A stretch of DNA of 64,000 bases from JBEBSD01 sp040394475 (GCA_040394475.1 JBEBSD010000021.1:1-64000), one strand, 5' to 3'. Shown: positions 51,853-61,556, counted from the stretch's first letter. Numbers and translations: made by a program. Notes: generated by a model from the sequence alone, not told the origin.

Positions 51853-53277
51853 TTAGGGCTCAGGCTGTCCCTTTTTCTTTCCGAACAGGTAGTATACCGG
51901 TATACCGGCCAGGGCAATGAGCAACCCGGGCCAGGTGTAACCCGGTTTGTAGATAATCAGGGCCACACAAAACAGAAGTCCCATCAGGATATAGAGCGCC
52001 GGCAAAACGGGATACCCGAAAGCCTTGTACGGCCTTGGCAGCTCCGGCCGTTTCTTTCTCAGAATAAAAATACCGGCAATCGTAAGCATGTAGAACATAA
52101 CGACCACAAACGAAATCATATCCAGCAGGTCGCCGTACCTTCCACTCAGGCTCCATGCCCCGGCCAGGACACATTGCACCCATAAACCGATCGCCGGAAC
52201 TGCGTTCCGATTGAGCTCTCCTACTTTCCTGAAAAACACGCCGTCTTTTGCCATCGAATAGTACACCCGGGCCCCGGACATGATCAGCCCGTTATTACAC
52301 CCAAACGTGGCCACCATGATCATCAGCGCAATAATCAGCGTACCTGCCTGGCCGAATATCGCCTGCGATGCCGCCACTGCTACCCGGTCCTTATCAGCTG
52401 CTGCGATCTCCTGCATCGTGAGCACGCTGGTGTACATCAGATTGGCCAGCAGGTAAATAACGGTTACAATCAGTGTCCCCAACGCCAGGCTCAAGCCTAC
52501 GTTGCGCTGCGGGTTTTTAATTTCACCCGCAATAAAGGTGACGTTATTCCACGCATCACTGCTAAAAATGGATCCGACCATAGCGGCTGCAACCGCCCCT
52601 ATAACAGCCATCGACAGATAGGAACTAACACTGCCGTCGACCTCCAGCCGCTGCAATTTCCAGACCTCGTCCCCCGTCCAGTTGGCCGCCCATACCTCCG
52701 GATCCATCCATAAAAGGCCAAAAACAATCAACCCGAGCAGCGACAGGATTTTGGCAAGTGTAAAACTGGTCTGGATGATTTTCCCGTGCCTGACCCCCTT
52801 TGTATTGATAAAAGTAAGCAGCACAATGACGGCGATCGACAATAGCTGGGCCGCGGAAACCTTCAAAGCTCCTACCGTCAGCAGGATATTGTCTTCTGAA
52901 AACACGGGCAGCAGATACGCCGTAAACTTGGCAAAGGCAACCCCTACTGCCGCTATGGTTGCCGTCTGGATCACCGTAAACAAACTCCATCCATATACGA
53001 AACTGATCAGCGGGTTGAACGCTTCTCTGAGATACACATACTGGCCGCCTGCTTTGGGAAACATCGCGCTCAATTCGCCATAACTTAACGCAGCCGTAAG
53101 CGTCATAAAGCCGGTAATGGCCCAAACCAGCAGCAGCCAGCCTGCGCTCCCAGTATTGCGTGCGATATCGGCGCTGACAATAAATATCCCGGAACCGATC
53201 ATACTACCGGCTACCAGCATCGTTCCGTCGATGAGCCGCAAAGAGGGTTTAAACAAGGGTTGTTCCATGCCTGTCAT
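51853..53277 (-). CDS. APC-family amino acid permease
   Basis: The 474-residue transporter has 12 hydrophobic segments with the APC signature GSMIGSGIFIVSADIARNTG in the first helix and YGELSAMFPKAGGQYVYLRE in the second. Substrate cannot be told; basic or neutral amino acids, or an antiport role, are all possible. The gene converges on the REC-PAS kinase with a 12-bp gap. ATG 53277 or 53268 starts it. The upstream gap holds a repeat cluster. Confidence 0.9.
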   Translation of the reverse strand: MTGMEQPLFKPSLRLIDGTMLVAGSMIGSGIFIVSADIARNTGSAGWLLLVWAITGFMTLTAALSYGELSAMFPKAGGQYVYLREAFNPLISFVYGWSLFTVIQTATIAAVGVAFAKFTAYLLPVFSEDNILLTVGALKVSAAQLLSIAVIVLLTFINTKGVRHGKIIQTSFTLAKILSLLGLIVFGLLWMDPEVWAANWTGDEVWKLQRLEVDGSVSSYLSMAVIGAVAAAMVGSIFSSDAWNNVTFIAGEIKNPQRNVGLSLALGTLIVTVIYLLANLMYTSVLTMQEIAAADKDRVAVAASQAIFGQAGTLIIALMIMVATFGCNNGLIMSGARVYYSMAKDGVFFRKVGELNRNAVPAIGLWVQCVLAGAWSLSGRYGDLLDMISFVVVMFYMLTIAGIFILRKKRPELPRPYKAFGYPVLPALYILMGLLFCVALIIYKPGYTWPGLLIALAGIPVYYLFGKKKGQPEP

Positions 53278-53386
53278 AAATTGTATAGTACTACAAAGGA
53301 ATAATCCGCCATAACATACTAATCCGGAACCGGCATGGCAACAATTATCTGCCCAAGCGTTCTTTTCAGGCTTTCATACTCTGCCT

Positions 53387-53554
53387 CGTCTGACCTGCGA
53401 AATATACACAGCCTATACGCCTCGCTCTCCCTCGTCTGACCGGGTCACGCTGACGACGGGAGGGCGAAAGCAGGTCTCAGACCTGCGAATGGAGGCGAGG
53501 CTTATACGCGGGTCAGGAGACCCGATGTCGCACCTTCGCCCGTCAGGAGACGGG
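53387..53554. repeat. Cluster of short hairpins with shared cores
   Basis: At least three perfect hairpins lie here: GCAGGTCT/AGACCTGC (53470-53486, one-base loop), GGGTC-AGGA-GACCC (53510-53523) and CCCGTC-AGGA-GACGGG (53539-53554). A CTCGTCTGACCTGCGA stretch at about 53386-53401 and GACGACGGGAGG at 53452-53463 contain related parts. Two share the loop AGGA within TCAGGAGA. It is a REP-like family different from the RAYT one. Confidence 0.65.
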
Positions 53555-53593
53555 GAAGAGCTGGAAAGAGCCGCCGCCCCTTCCCTATTCCCC

Positions 53594-53621
53594 AAATCTA
53601 AAATCGTAAATCTAAAATCGT
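53594..53621. repeat. 14-bp tandem repeat, two copies
   Basis: AAATCTAAAATCGT occurs at 53594-53607 and 53608-53621 and is followed by AAAT. Similar units recur in many Bacteroidota intergenic regions. Confidence 0.7.
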
Positions 53622-53709
53622 AAATATTTTGCACTTTACCCTTCTAAACCACCTTTTACACCCATAAAAATAGCACTTTACAAATACCAATCAAGACAAA
53701 TCAAACAAC

Positions 53710-53727
53710 TTTAACCAAATGGTTAAA
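53710..53727. promoter_or_regulatory. 18-bp palindromic operator candidate
   Basis: TTTAACCA-AA-TGGTTAAA has perfect 8-bp arms and lies 18 bp before the -33 element. It is a plausible binding site for the TetR regulator encoded 70 bp downstream. Confidence 0.6.
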
Positions 53728-53745
53728 CTTTCTGCTTAAACCGTA

Positions 53746-53775
53746 TTGACAAACCCATTCTATCGATTACTTTTG
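53746..53775 (+). promoter_or_regulatory. Promoter of the TetR-RND operon
   Basis: TTG (53746-53748), then 19 bp, then TACTTTTG (53768-53775), which matches the Bacteroidota -33/-7 layout TTTG-N19-TAnnTTTG. The start codon of the TetR gene follows 22 bp after the box. Confidence 0.6.
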
Positions 53776-53797
53776 TCAGGTCATTCATCTATTAGCC

Positions 53798-54406
53798 ATG
53801 TCACAATCAACCGAAGACACCATCAAAGAAGCAGCGAAGCGCGTATTTCTGGAAAAGGGATATCACGGAGCCACCACCCGTGATATTGCCAAAGAAGCTG
53901 GTATTAACCGGGCACTGGTCAACTATTACTTCCGTTCGAAGGAAAACTTGTTTGCTATTGTATTTACGGAAATGGCGGAACTGTATTTTCAAAAGGTGTT
54001 TTCGGTTCTTCAGCAACCCATCTCATTCTTCGATAAACTCGATTTTCTGCTTGAAGAGGAAATCCGGGTCCATTTCAAAGAGCCTCAATTGACTACTTTT
54101 CTGATAGATCAGTCAAGGCAACCGGATTCGTCACTTGAAAAGCTGCTGACCCCGGCTTTTAACCTGCTCGTGGCAAATTACCGGAGGCTATTGGCGGAGC
54201 AAATTCAAAAAGCCGTCGATGAAGGAGAGATTATTTCCATTCCACCCGACCAGCTATTACTGTTGATGTCCAGTGTCAAGTACCTTTTTTCCTCCAAGAA
54301 AATCTTCACGGATGTCTGCAACCAATCAGGCAGCTCCTTCGAAGAATTAGTCCGCAACCACAAAACGTTGCTGTTGAGCGTACTCCGCTCGCACCTTTCT
54401 AAATAG
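53798..54406 (+). CDS. TetR/AcrR-family transcriptional regulator
   Basis: The 202-residue regulator has an N-terminal helix-turn-helix (GATTRDIAKEAGINRALVNYYF, given in parts, about residues 25-46) that is typical of TetR proteins and an all-helical C-terminal ligand-binding domain of about 150 residues without recognisable family motifs. It is the first gene of the efflux operon and likely represses it; the 18-bp palindrome upstream is the probable operator. The TolC gene follows after 36 bp. Confidence 0.93.
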   Translation: MSQSTEDTIKEAAKRVFLEKGYHGATTRDIAKEAGINRALVNYYFRSKENLFAIVFTEMAELYFQKVFSVLQQPISFFDKLDFLLEEEIRVHFKEPQLTTFLIDQSRQPDSSLEKLLTPAFNLLVANYRRLLAEQIQKAVDEGEIISIPPDQLLLLMSSVKYLFSSKKIFTDVCNQSGSSFEELVRNHKTLLLSVLRSHLSK

Positions 54407-54442
54407 TTATTGGTTCCATCATGTTAAAATTTCCATAATCGG

Positions 54443-55765
54443 ATGAAAATTATTCGTTATCCTTTAGTGGGCCTTCTTGTACTAGCGGTCCATTTTGCGC
54501 AAGCGCAGCACCCACATGCTTATACCCTCAAGGAACTGACTGACCGGGCACTTACCCATAATTTCGATATCAGGAATCAGGAGCAGAACCGGGAGGGAAC
54601 CGAGGCTCAGATTGACCAGGTAAAGGCAAGAGCGCTTCCTCAGGTCAGCCTCAACGGCGACTACAAATACTATATCAAGATTCCGGCCCAGGTGATCCCG
54701 CTTTCGGCCTTCGGCGGCCCTGAAGGCGAGTATACGACAGCCGGTTTCGGGCTGCCCTGGAACCTGTCTTCCAACGTGCAGATCACCCAAAACCTGTTCA
54801 GCCCGTCCCTTGCCATCGGTCTGAAGGCTGCAAAGCTGGGCAGGGAAGCCACCGAACTGCAAATTCACCGTACGAAAGAAGATGTGACCTACAATGTTGC
54901 CGCTTCTTTTTACAACGCACAAACGGTCGCCCAGCAGATTCGCTTCGTTGAGGATAACCTCAAATCACTCGAATCCACCATTCGTATCACCGATTTGCGC
55001 TACCAGAACCAGGTAGGACAGAAAATCGATGTCGACCGCCTGCGATTGAATTATTCGACCACCGAAAATCAATTAATGACCCTGCGTGATCAATACAAGC
55101 AGCTGCTCAACCTGTTGAAATTCCTTTCGGGTATTCCCCAGGAAGAAGTCCTTACCATTGTGGAGGACATTGAAACAATCGCGCAGGAAACCCGCTATGC
55201 GACGGATCGCCTCAACCGGAGCGACCTGCATTTGCTGAATCTGCAGGAAACGCAATACGAACTGGAACGTCGTAATATTAAGGCCGGGGCCCTTCCGACT
55301 GTCTCCCTGTACGGGATCGGGAACTATGGCGTGTACGCCATGGGCGGAGAATACTCGGTAGTAAAAGGCATTCCGGCAGCCTGGGCCGGCCTGCAACTAA
55401 ACTGGAGCTTGTTTGACGGCTTCGAGCGCCGTTCCAAAGTTGCCCAGAATAAGGTGCAACGCCTGCAGCTCGATTACCAGCGTCAGGCGCTTAACGAATC
55501 CATTAAAATGGAAATAGAGAACAGTGAGCACAAAATAAACCTCCAATTACGCAACCTGAAATCGAGCAAAGAACAAGTGGGACTGGCCGAGGAAATCCAT
55601 CAACAAGCCCAGCTCAGCTTCAAGGAAGGCTTAACGGATATCACCACCCTCATCCAGACAGAGAACTCGCTTCGTGAAGCACAAGTCAGCTACCTCACAG
55701 CTGTAGTAGGCCTGCGTACCGCCGAGCTCGACCTGAAGAAAGCGACCGGAAACCTGTTGAATTAA
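54443..55765 (+). CDS. TolC-family outer-membrane efflux channel
   Basis: The 440-residue protein has a signal peptide (YPLVGLLVLAVHFAQA) and two repeats of long amphipathic helices with alternating strand segments, as in TolC/OEP channels. LTDRALTHNFDIRNQEQ opens the first repeat, and GLTDITTLIQTENSLREAQ is in the second. It would form the trimeric outer-membrane duct of an RND efflux pump. The adaptor gene starts 30 bp downstream. Confidence 0.92.
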   Translation: MKIIRYPLVGLLVLAVHFAQAQHPHAYTLKELTDRALTHNFDIRNQEQNREGTEAQIDQVKARALPQVSLNGDYKYYIKIPAQVIPLSAFGGPEGEYTTAGFGLPWNLSSNVQITQNLFSPSLAIGLKAAKLGREATELQIHRTKEDVTYNVAASFYNAQTVAQQIRFVEDNLKSLESTIRITDLRYQNQVGQKIDVDRLRLNYSTTENQLMTLRDQYKQLLNLLKFLSGIPQEEVLTIVEDIETIAQETRYATDRLNRSDLHLLNLQETQYELERRNIKAGALPTVSLYGIGNYGVYAMGGEYSVVKGIPAAWAGLQLNWSLFDGFERRSKVAQNKVQRLQLDYQRQALNESIKMEIENSEHKINLQLRNLKSSKEQVGLAEEIHQQAQLSFKEGLTDITTLIQTENSLREAQVSYLTAVVGLRTAELDLKKATGNLLN

Positions 55766-55795
55766 GCTATAAATCAAGATAACGTCACAAAAGAA

Positions 55796-56848
55796 ATGAA
55801 AAAATTAGGAATTGCAGCCGCCCTCATCGCATTGATTGGTTTAGGGGCCTATAAATTAAAGGACAACCAGGAGAAAGTTGCCGCAAAGGTATATATACCG
55901 GACACCAGCCTGAAAGTAGGCGTAGATGTAAGTACCGTCGCGGTACAGCCTTTGTCGCAGGCGCTCTCTTTCCTGGGAACATTCACCGCTAATAAGGAAG
56001 TAGAGATTAAGCTGCAGGTAGGCGGGGAAGTACTTCAGCTTCCGTTTGAAAACGGACAGGCCGTAAGCGCCGGAGCGTTGCTGGCTAAAATCGATGATGA
56101 GCAGTTATCGTTACAGAAGGAAGGTCTTGAAATATCGATTGAAGGCTATAAAAACGATCTGAAGCGTTACCAGAACCTGGTTGCCGGCGATGCCACCCCG
56201 GCGGTGAATATCGAAAAGACGGAATTGTCAATCCGGGCAACGGAGGCACAGAAAAAACAATTGGAAAAGCAGATCAGCCATACGCGGGTGACGGCTCCCT
56301 TCAGCGGCGTGATCACCGAGAAACTGACAGAAAAAGGCGCAGTGGTATCTCCAGGTGTCACGATTGCAAAGCTTACCGACGTTTCGCAGGTAAAGCTGCG
56401 CCTGATGGTTCCTGAAAGGTCCATCAACCTTTTCAAAATAGGGCAGCCCTTAACGATCACCACCGAGGTATATCCCGGGCAGGAATTTAACGGGAAGGTC
56501 TCCATGATCAGTGCAAAGGGCGATGCTTCACACAACTATCCGGTAGAACTGACGGTAAACAATAACCACGCAAAGGTACTGCGTGCCGGGATGTACGGTT
56601 CGGTGCTCTTTGATCATACCGTCAGCGGCGAGGCGCTTACGATTCCCCGTCAGGCACTCGTAGGCTCCAGTAAAGATCCGTACGTGTTTGTGGTTAAAGA
56701 TGAGAAAGCCGAGTTGCGCAAGATTGAAATCGGAACCGCTACAGCCGAGGTTTTTGCCGTAGCGTCCGGCCTGCAAGAGGGGGAAATAGTGGTAACAAGC
56801 GGACAGATCAACCTGAAAGAAGGCAGTCCTGTAAGCGTTCAGAAGTAA
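55796..56848 (+). CDS. RND efflux periplasmic adaptor (membrane fusion protein)
   Basis: The 350-residue protein has a short N-terminal hydrophobic anchor (LGIAAALIALIGLGAY), a lipoyl/beta-barrel domain (LGTFTANKEVEIKLQVGGEV, ISHTRVTAPFSGVITE) with a coiled-coil hairpin between about 95 and 160, and a membrane-proximal domain ending in ASGLQEGEIVVTSGQINL. It bridges the inner-membrane pump and TolC. It follows TolC by 30 bp and precedes the RND gene by 26 bp. Confidence 0.92.
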   Translation: MKKLGIAAALIALIGLGAYKLKDNQEKVAAKVYIPDTSLKVGVDVSTVAVQPLSQALSFLGTFTANKEVEIKLQVGGEVLQLPFENGQAVSAGALLAKIDDEQLSLQKEGLEISIEGYKNDLKRYQNLVAGDATPAVNIEKTELSIRATEAQKKQLEKQISHTRVTAPFSGVITEKLTEKGAVVSPGVTIAKLTDVSQVKLRLMVPERSINLFKIGQPLTITTEVYPGQEFNGKVSMISAKGDASHNYPVELTVNNNHAKVLRAGMYGSVLFDHTVSGEALTIPRQALVGSSKDPYVFVVKDEKAELRKIEIGTATAEVFAVASGLQEGEIVVTSGQINLKEGSPVSVQK

Positions 56849-56874
56849 CCTAACCTTTTAGCAAACCAGACACA

Positions 56875-59800
56875 ATGAATTTTATAAAAGCCATACTGAA
56901 TCGTCCCTCCGTTATTATCGTACTTTTTGCGATTCTTACACTGGGCGGATTGATTTCGTACCGTCTGCTGAGCTACGAGCTCATGCCAGACTTCGCAGTA
57001 CCGGTTGTAACCGTCACGACAATCTATCCCGGGGCAGCTCCCGGTGAGGTAGAAAACGAAGTAACCCGGCGCATTGAAGATGCCGTTTCGGGATTAGACA
57101 ACCTGGATGATTTAATCAGCAAGTCGCTGGAGAGCGCCTCTGTCGTCATCATTCAGTTTAAATCGGGTACCGACATCGACCGGGCCCTGGATGAAGCACA
57201 ACGGGAGATCAATAAGATCCTAGGCGATTTGCCGGACGACGCCAAGTCGCCTTCCCTCTCCAAATACTCCCCTTCCGACCAGCCGATTATCCAGTTGGTA
57301 GCGACCTCCAATATGCCGGGAGGGGTCTTTTATAAGGAAGTGGAAGACAAGCTCCTTCCCAAGCTGCAGCAGGTAAAAGGGGTTGCCGAGATTACGATGG
57401 TAGGGGGTGAAGAACGTGAAATCCGGGTGGATGTCAACAATCAGAAACTGAACTATTACGGCTTGTCTCCCCTACAGGTTTCGGCGGCAATTGCACAAGG
57501 CAATATGGACTTTCCGACCGGAAGTGTAAAAAGCAATACCGAGAACATGACCTTGCGCCTGGCCGGTAAGTTTACCGACATGGAGCAGATTGAAGAGGTG
57601 GCGGTGGCCGTGGGCGCCAATGGCAGTATCGTGCGGGTGAAGGATGTGGCAACGGTAACCGACGGCCTTGCCGATGCGTCCAGCATCAGCCGCTATAACG
57701 GGGTGAACGGGATCGGGTTGTTTGTCAAGAAACAACCCGATGGAAATGCCGTTGCCATCAGCCAGGAATTGCAGAAGAAGATTGCAGAAATAGAGGAGAC
57801 GTACCAGGCTCAGCATGTCAGGTTTACCATTGCGTACGACAGCAGCGACTTTACCCTGGCGGCTGTAGACGCAGTCGTGCATGATTTGCTGCTGGCAGTA
57901 CTCATGGTGGCGGTGATCATGCTGCTGTTCCTGCACAGTTTCCGGAATGCCTTTATCGTCATGATCTCCGTGCCTGCCTCTTTAGTAAGTGCCTTGTTGT
58001 TTATGTATGTGATGGGGTACTCCCTGAACCTGATGACCCTGCTGGGTTTATCCCTCGTGATCGGTATCCTCGTGGATGATTCCATCGTGGTATTGGAAAA
58101 CGTGCAGCGGCACATGGAAATGGGGAAAGACCGCTGGCAGGCCACCATTGACGGAGTGAGCGAAATCGGCTTCGCGGTAGTAGCCATTACCCTGGTAATT
58201 GTGGTTGTTTTTGTGCCAATCACCATGGTCAACTCGATCATTGCCGACCTGTTGCGCCAGTTCTCATTAACGGTCGCTTTCTCAACACTTGTCAGCTTGC
58301 TGGCTTCATTCCTCCTGACGCCCTGGCTTACCTCGCGTATCGGCAAACTGGAACACTTAAATCCCAGGAATCCTTTCCAGGCGTTCCTGATCTGGTTTGA
58401 AAAACAGCTTACCGGGCTAACGAACTGGTATACAGGAGCCGTCACCTGGGTATTGGGGCATAAATTGATCTTCTCGGGCGTCGTGATCGGAATGTTTGCA
58501 GCCACCATGTGGGTGATGGGACTGGGGATTGTAGGCCAGGAATTCGTGTCGCAGGGCGATCAGGGCAAATTTATGCTCTCGCTTAAATACGATAAAGGAA
58601 TTTCCCTGGACAAAAACAACCTGCGTTCGCTGGAAATCGAGCAGGACCTGCTTGCCCGCAGTGAAGTAAAAGGAATCATCGCTAATGTCGGCGGCGCCAG
58701 TACGGGAATGAGCAGCACGGGACAGGGCGAAGTGAACCGTACCGAACTTACCGTGGAATTGCAGGAACTCCGGGAACGCCCGGATCAGCTCACCACCGAA
58801 CAATACATGATCAGGACCCGCGACTATGTCATGGCGACGTATCCGGGTATTGAGGTAACCACCACCATTGTAAGCAGCGCAGGCGGCGGTTCGGCGCCCA
58901 TTGAGTTCCTGATTACGGGCGACAATCTCCAGACAATTCTGGCTACGGCCAATTCCATGGCCGACAGCCTGCGAAAGATGCCCGGTTCCAACGATGTAAA
59001 AGTATCGGTAGAAGACGGGAATCCTGAAGTACAGGTGCGGATTGACCGGGAAAAGATGGCACAGCTGGGGCTGAACATCCAGACGGTGGGAGCAACCCTT
59101 CAAAATGCATTCTCCGGCAACGATGATTCCAAATTCCGTGAAGACGGCCTGGAATACGATATCCGCGTGATGCTGGATGCCTTCGACCGTAAAAATCCGG
59201 AAGATGTAAAGGCCATTACGTTTGTCAGTCCCATTGCGGGTCGTGCGGTTCGCCTGGAGGAGTTCGCGGATGTGTCGCTGGGACAAGGGCCTTCGTTGCT
59301 GGAGCGTAAAGACCGGCGTACCTCCGTAACGGTTACCTCCAACGTATTGGGAGTAAGTTCCGGTGCACTGATGACGCAGCTGAATACCCTGACCGCCAAC
59401 TATGACTTCCCGGAAGGCGTAGAATTCACCTGGGGGGGTATGGCGAAAAGTCAAACCGACGGGTTTGCTTCGCTCGGACTTGCGATGCTGATTGCCCTGA
59501 TGCTGGTCTATTTTATCATGGTGTTGCTCTACGATAACTTTGTCTACCCGTTTGTGGTACTTTTTTCAGTACCTGTGGCTGTTATCGGTTCGCTGCTGGC
59601 CCTGGCCCTGAGTGCGTCCAACTTCAGTATTTTCGCGATGTTAGGGATGATTATGCTGATCGGGCTGGTTATTAAGAACGCGATTTTGATTGTGGACTTT
59701 GCCAACCAACTCAAAGCCAGGGGCATGCATTACAAGGAAGCGATTATTACCGCCGGCCAGGACCGCCTCCGCCCGATCCTGATGACCACCATTGCAATGG

Positions 59801-60009
59801 TGATCGGGATGACTCCCATCGCAGTCGCTTCCGGAGCCGGTTCCGAATGGAAAAACTCGCTGGGTTGGGTGCTGATTGGCGGGTTGATCAGTTCCATGCT
59901 GCTGACGGTATTTGTGGTTCCGATGATGAACTATATCGTCGACCGCATTGCCGAGAAGCTGAGTAAGAAAAAAATCGTTCAACCGGAAGAAGAACTGGTG
60001 GCTCCCTGA
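56875..60009 (+). CDS. RND efflux inner-membrane transporter
   Basis: The 1,044-residue proton-driven pump of the AcrB/HAE1 family has two repeats of six membrane segments with large periplasmic loops. VTTIYPGAAPGEVENEVTRR is near the N-terminus, the proton-relay segment LVIGILVDDSIVVLENVQRH is in the fourth helix, and the second repeat has GLVIKNAILIVDFANQ. The length matches AcrB. It is the last gene of the operon TetR-TolC-MFP-RND, and it likely exports drugs, bile-type detergents or other toxic compounds. A terminator follows at 60030-60066. Confidence 0.95.
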   Translation: MNFIKAILNRPSVIIVLFAILTLGGLISYRLLSYELMPDFAVPVVTVTTIYPGAAPGEVENEVTRRIEDAVSGLDNLDDLISKSLESASVVIIQFKSGTDIDRALDEAQREINKILGDLPDDAKSPSLSKYSPSDQPIIQLVATSNMPGGVFYKEVEDKLLPKLQQVKGVAEITMVGGEEREIRVDVNNQKLNYYGLSPLQVSAAIAQGNMDFPTGSVKSNTENMTLRLAGKFTDMEQIEEVAVAVGANGSIVRVKDVATVTDGLADASSISRYNGVNGIGLFVKKQPDGNAVAISQELQKKIAEIEETYQAQHVRFTIAYDSSDFTLAAVDAVVHDLLLAVLMVAVIMLLFLHSFRNAFIVMISVPASLVSALLFMYVMGYSLNLMTLLGLSLVIGILVDDSIVVLENVQRHMEMGKDRWQATIDGVSEIGFAVVAITLVIVVVFVPITMVNSIIADLLRQFSLTVAFSTLVSLLASFLLTPWLTSRIGKLEHLNPRNPFQAFLIWFEKQLTGLTNWYTGAVTWVLGHKLIFSGVVIGMFAATMWVMGLGIVGQEFVSQGDQGKFMLSLKYDKGISLDKNNLRSLEIEQDLLARSEVKGIIANVGGASTGMSSTGQGEVNRTELTVELQELRERPDQLTTEQYMIRTRDYVMATYPGIEVTTTIVSSAGGGSAPIEFLITGDNLQTILATANSMADSLRKMPGSNDVKVSVEDGNPEVQVRIDREKMAQLGLNIQTVGATLQNAFSGNDDSKFREDGLEYDIRVMLDAFDRKNPEDVKAITFVSPIAGRAVRLEEFADVSLGQGPSLLERKDRRTSVTVTSNVLGVSSGALMTQLNTLTANYDFPEGVEFTWGGMAKSQTDGFASLGLAMLIALMLVYFIMVLLYDNFVYPFVVLFSVPVAVIGSLLALALSASNFSIFAMLGMIMLIGLVIKNAILIVDFANQLKARGMHYKEAIITAGQDRLRPILMTTIAMVIGMTPIAVASGAGSEWKNSLGWVLIGGLISSMLLTVFVVPMMNYIVDRIAEKLSKKKIVQPEEELVAP

Positions 60010-60029
60010 TAGTATCCCTTTTCTTCCAA

Positions 60030-60066
60030 TCAGAAGAGGCTGTCCAAAAAGGGCAGTCTCTTCTGA
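60030..60066 (+). terminator. Terminator of the RND operon
   Basis: The arms 60030-60045 (TCAGAAGAGGCTGTCC) and 60051-60066 pair with two G-T wobbles around an AAAAA loop. The long T-tract is missing (ATTTC follows). The stem resembles that after the YtxH gene. Confidence 0.65.
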
Positions 60067-60206
60067 TTTCACGGGGAGGGTACTCAAATAACCGGAACTA
60101 AAACCGCCGGCCCCCTGCTTTTTCCCTTTCATCCCATTTTCTGCGATTTAAGATTTGTTATGTATTAATTGCCTCATCAATAACCATCTCCGGCCATCCG
60201 TACGCT

Positions 60207-61544
60207 ATGAAGCACCTTTTCTATTCACTGGCATTGCTGACAGTTCTGGCATGCACGCATTCACAGGACAAGCACTACTCCGATCTTGACAGTCTCTTTA
60301 GCATCTATGATTCCAAAGAGCTTTTCTTTGTGAACGCACTTGTAAAACGGGACGGCAAACTACTTTACCAACAGTCAGCCGGGTACCAACAGGTGGAGGA
60401 CAAGGTTAAAAATTCTCCTCAAACCCGTTTTCTGATCGGTTCTATTACAAAAACGTATACCGCCACTATCATCATGCAGCTGGCGGAAGAAGGCAAACTG
60501 AAACTGGAGGATAAGCTTGAAAAATACTTCCCGGATATTCCCAACGCGAAACTGATCACTGTTGAAATGCTGTTGCGGCACCGGTCCGGTCTTTCGAATT
60601 ACACCAGTGATCCGAACTTTATGAAAGAGGTGATCACTCCCATTTCCAAATCGGAGTTTCTGGAGCGTTTTAAACAACTGACGATCGATTTCACGCCCGA
60701 TTCAACTTATCAGTACAGCAATACCAATTACATCCTGTTAGGAGCTATTATTGAATCCGTGACCGGTGACACCTACGCCAACCAGTTGCAGCAACGCATT
60801 ATTGACCGCCTTGGCCTGAAGGCCACGACACTCGGACGACCTGCTGACGCTACGCATATGGCCCGGCCATACGTTTTCAGTGACGACACCTGGCAACCTA
60901 CCCAGCCTGAATGGAACACCGACTGGGCATGGTCTGCGGGCGCCATTGCTGCAACTGCGGAAGACGTAGCGCTCTTTCTGGAAGGATTGTTTGAAGGCAG
61001 GCTGGTTACTTCCGGAAGCCTGGCCCGAATGACGGATATCAAAGACGGTTATGGCCTCGGACTGGTAGCCCTTCCGTTCAGGCATCAGCGTCTTTTCGGA
61101 CATACAGGAGGAATTGAAAGCTTCGTTTCTGTTGCGGCCTATAATCAAGATGACAGAACGGTATTCGTTCGCCTGATTAACGGCAACAAGCATTACGATG
61201 GAAACGACATTTCCATTCAATTGTTAAACGGTGCCTACGGTCATGCGATACAATTCCCTGATCTGACGGTCCAGCCGGGTGTCGCTGTGGAAACAGCTAT
61301 TTTGGATCGCTACGAAGGCGCCTATAGTGCAGCAGGTTTTCCGCTTGTCATTACGGTCTTTCAGCAAGAAGCTCAGCTTTTCGCACAAGCGACGGGACAA
61401 GGCGCTTTCCCCCTCAAAGCCTCATCCCCAACCGACTTCGAGTTCAGCACCGCGCAGATCCGGATGCAATTCTTTGAAAAAGACGGCAAGACCGGCTTTC
61501 ACTTTACGCAGGGAGATGCCCGGTTTGATTTTTTCAAGGAATAA
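60207..61544 (+). CDS. Serine hydrolase, class C beta-lactamase family, lipoprotein
   Basis: The 445-residue protein has a lipoprotein signal with cysteine 16 in LLTVLACTHS. The penicillin-binding motifs are S79-x-x-K82 in FLIGSITKTY, Y170-S-N172 in YQYSNTNY and H298-T-G in FGHTGGIES. Relatives hydrolyse beta-lactams, D-amino acid esters or peptidoglycan stems, so the name class C beta-lactamase is structural only. The C-terminal 90 residues form an extra domain common in Bacteroidota. It lies 198 bp after the RND gene and before the REP/RAYT array. Confidence 0.88.
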   Translation: MKHLFYSLALLTVLACTHSQDKHYSDLDSLFSIYDSKELFFVNALVKRDGKLLYQQSAGYQQVEDKVKNSPQTRFLIGSITKTYTATIIMQLAEEGKLKLEDKLEKYFPDIPNAKLITVEMLLRHRSGLSNYTSDPNFMKEVITPISKSEFLERFKQLTIDFTPDSTYQYSNTNYILLGAIIESVTGDTYANQLQQRIIDRLGLKATTLGRPADATHMARPYVFSDDTWQPTQPEWNTDWAWSAGAIAATAEDVALFLEGLFEGRLVTSGSLARMTDIKDGYGLGLVALPFRHQRLFGHTGGIESFVSVAAYNQDDRTVFVRLINGNKHYDGNDISIQLLNGAYGHAIQFPDLTVQPGVAVETAILDRYEGAYSAAGFPLVITVFQQEAQLFAQATGQGAFPLKASSPTDFEFSTAQIRMQFFEKDGKTGFHFTQGDARFDFFKE

Positions 61545-61556
61545 CCGGATCAGCAT

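Larger units (their letters stand above)
53278..53797. other. Intergenic region with hairpin-repeat cluster, tandem repeat, operator and promoter
   Basis: These 520 bp hold no gene. From left to right: the hairpin cluster (53387-53554), the 14-bp tandem repeat (53594-53621), the 18-bp palindrome (53710-53727) and the TetR promoter (53746-53775), all listed separately. Confidence 0.7.

Noticed and set aside
53413..53634. 73-codon open frame before the TetR gene
   Set aside because: It covers the hairpin cluster and tandem repeat and gives low-complexity residues.
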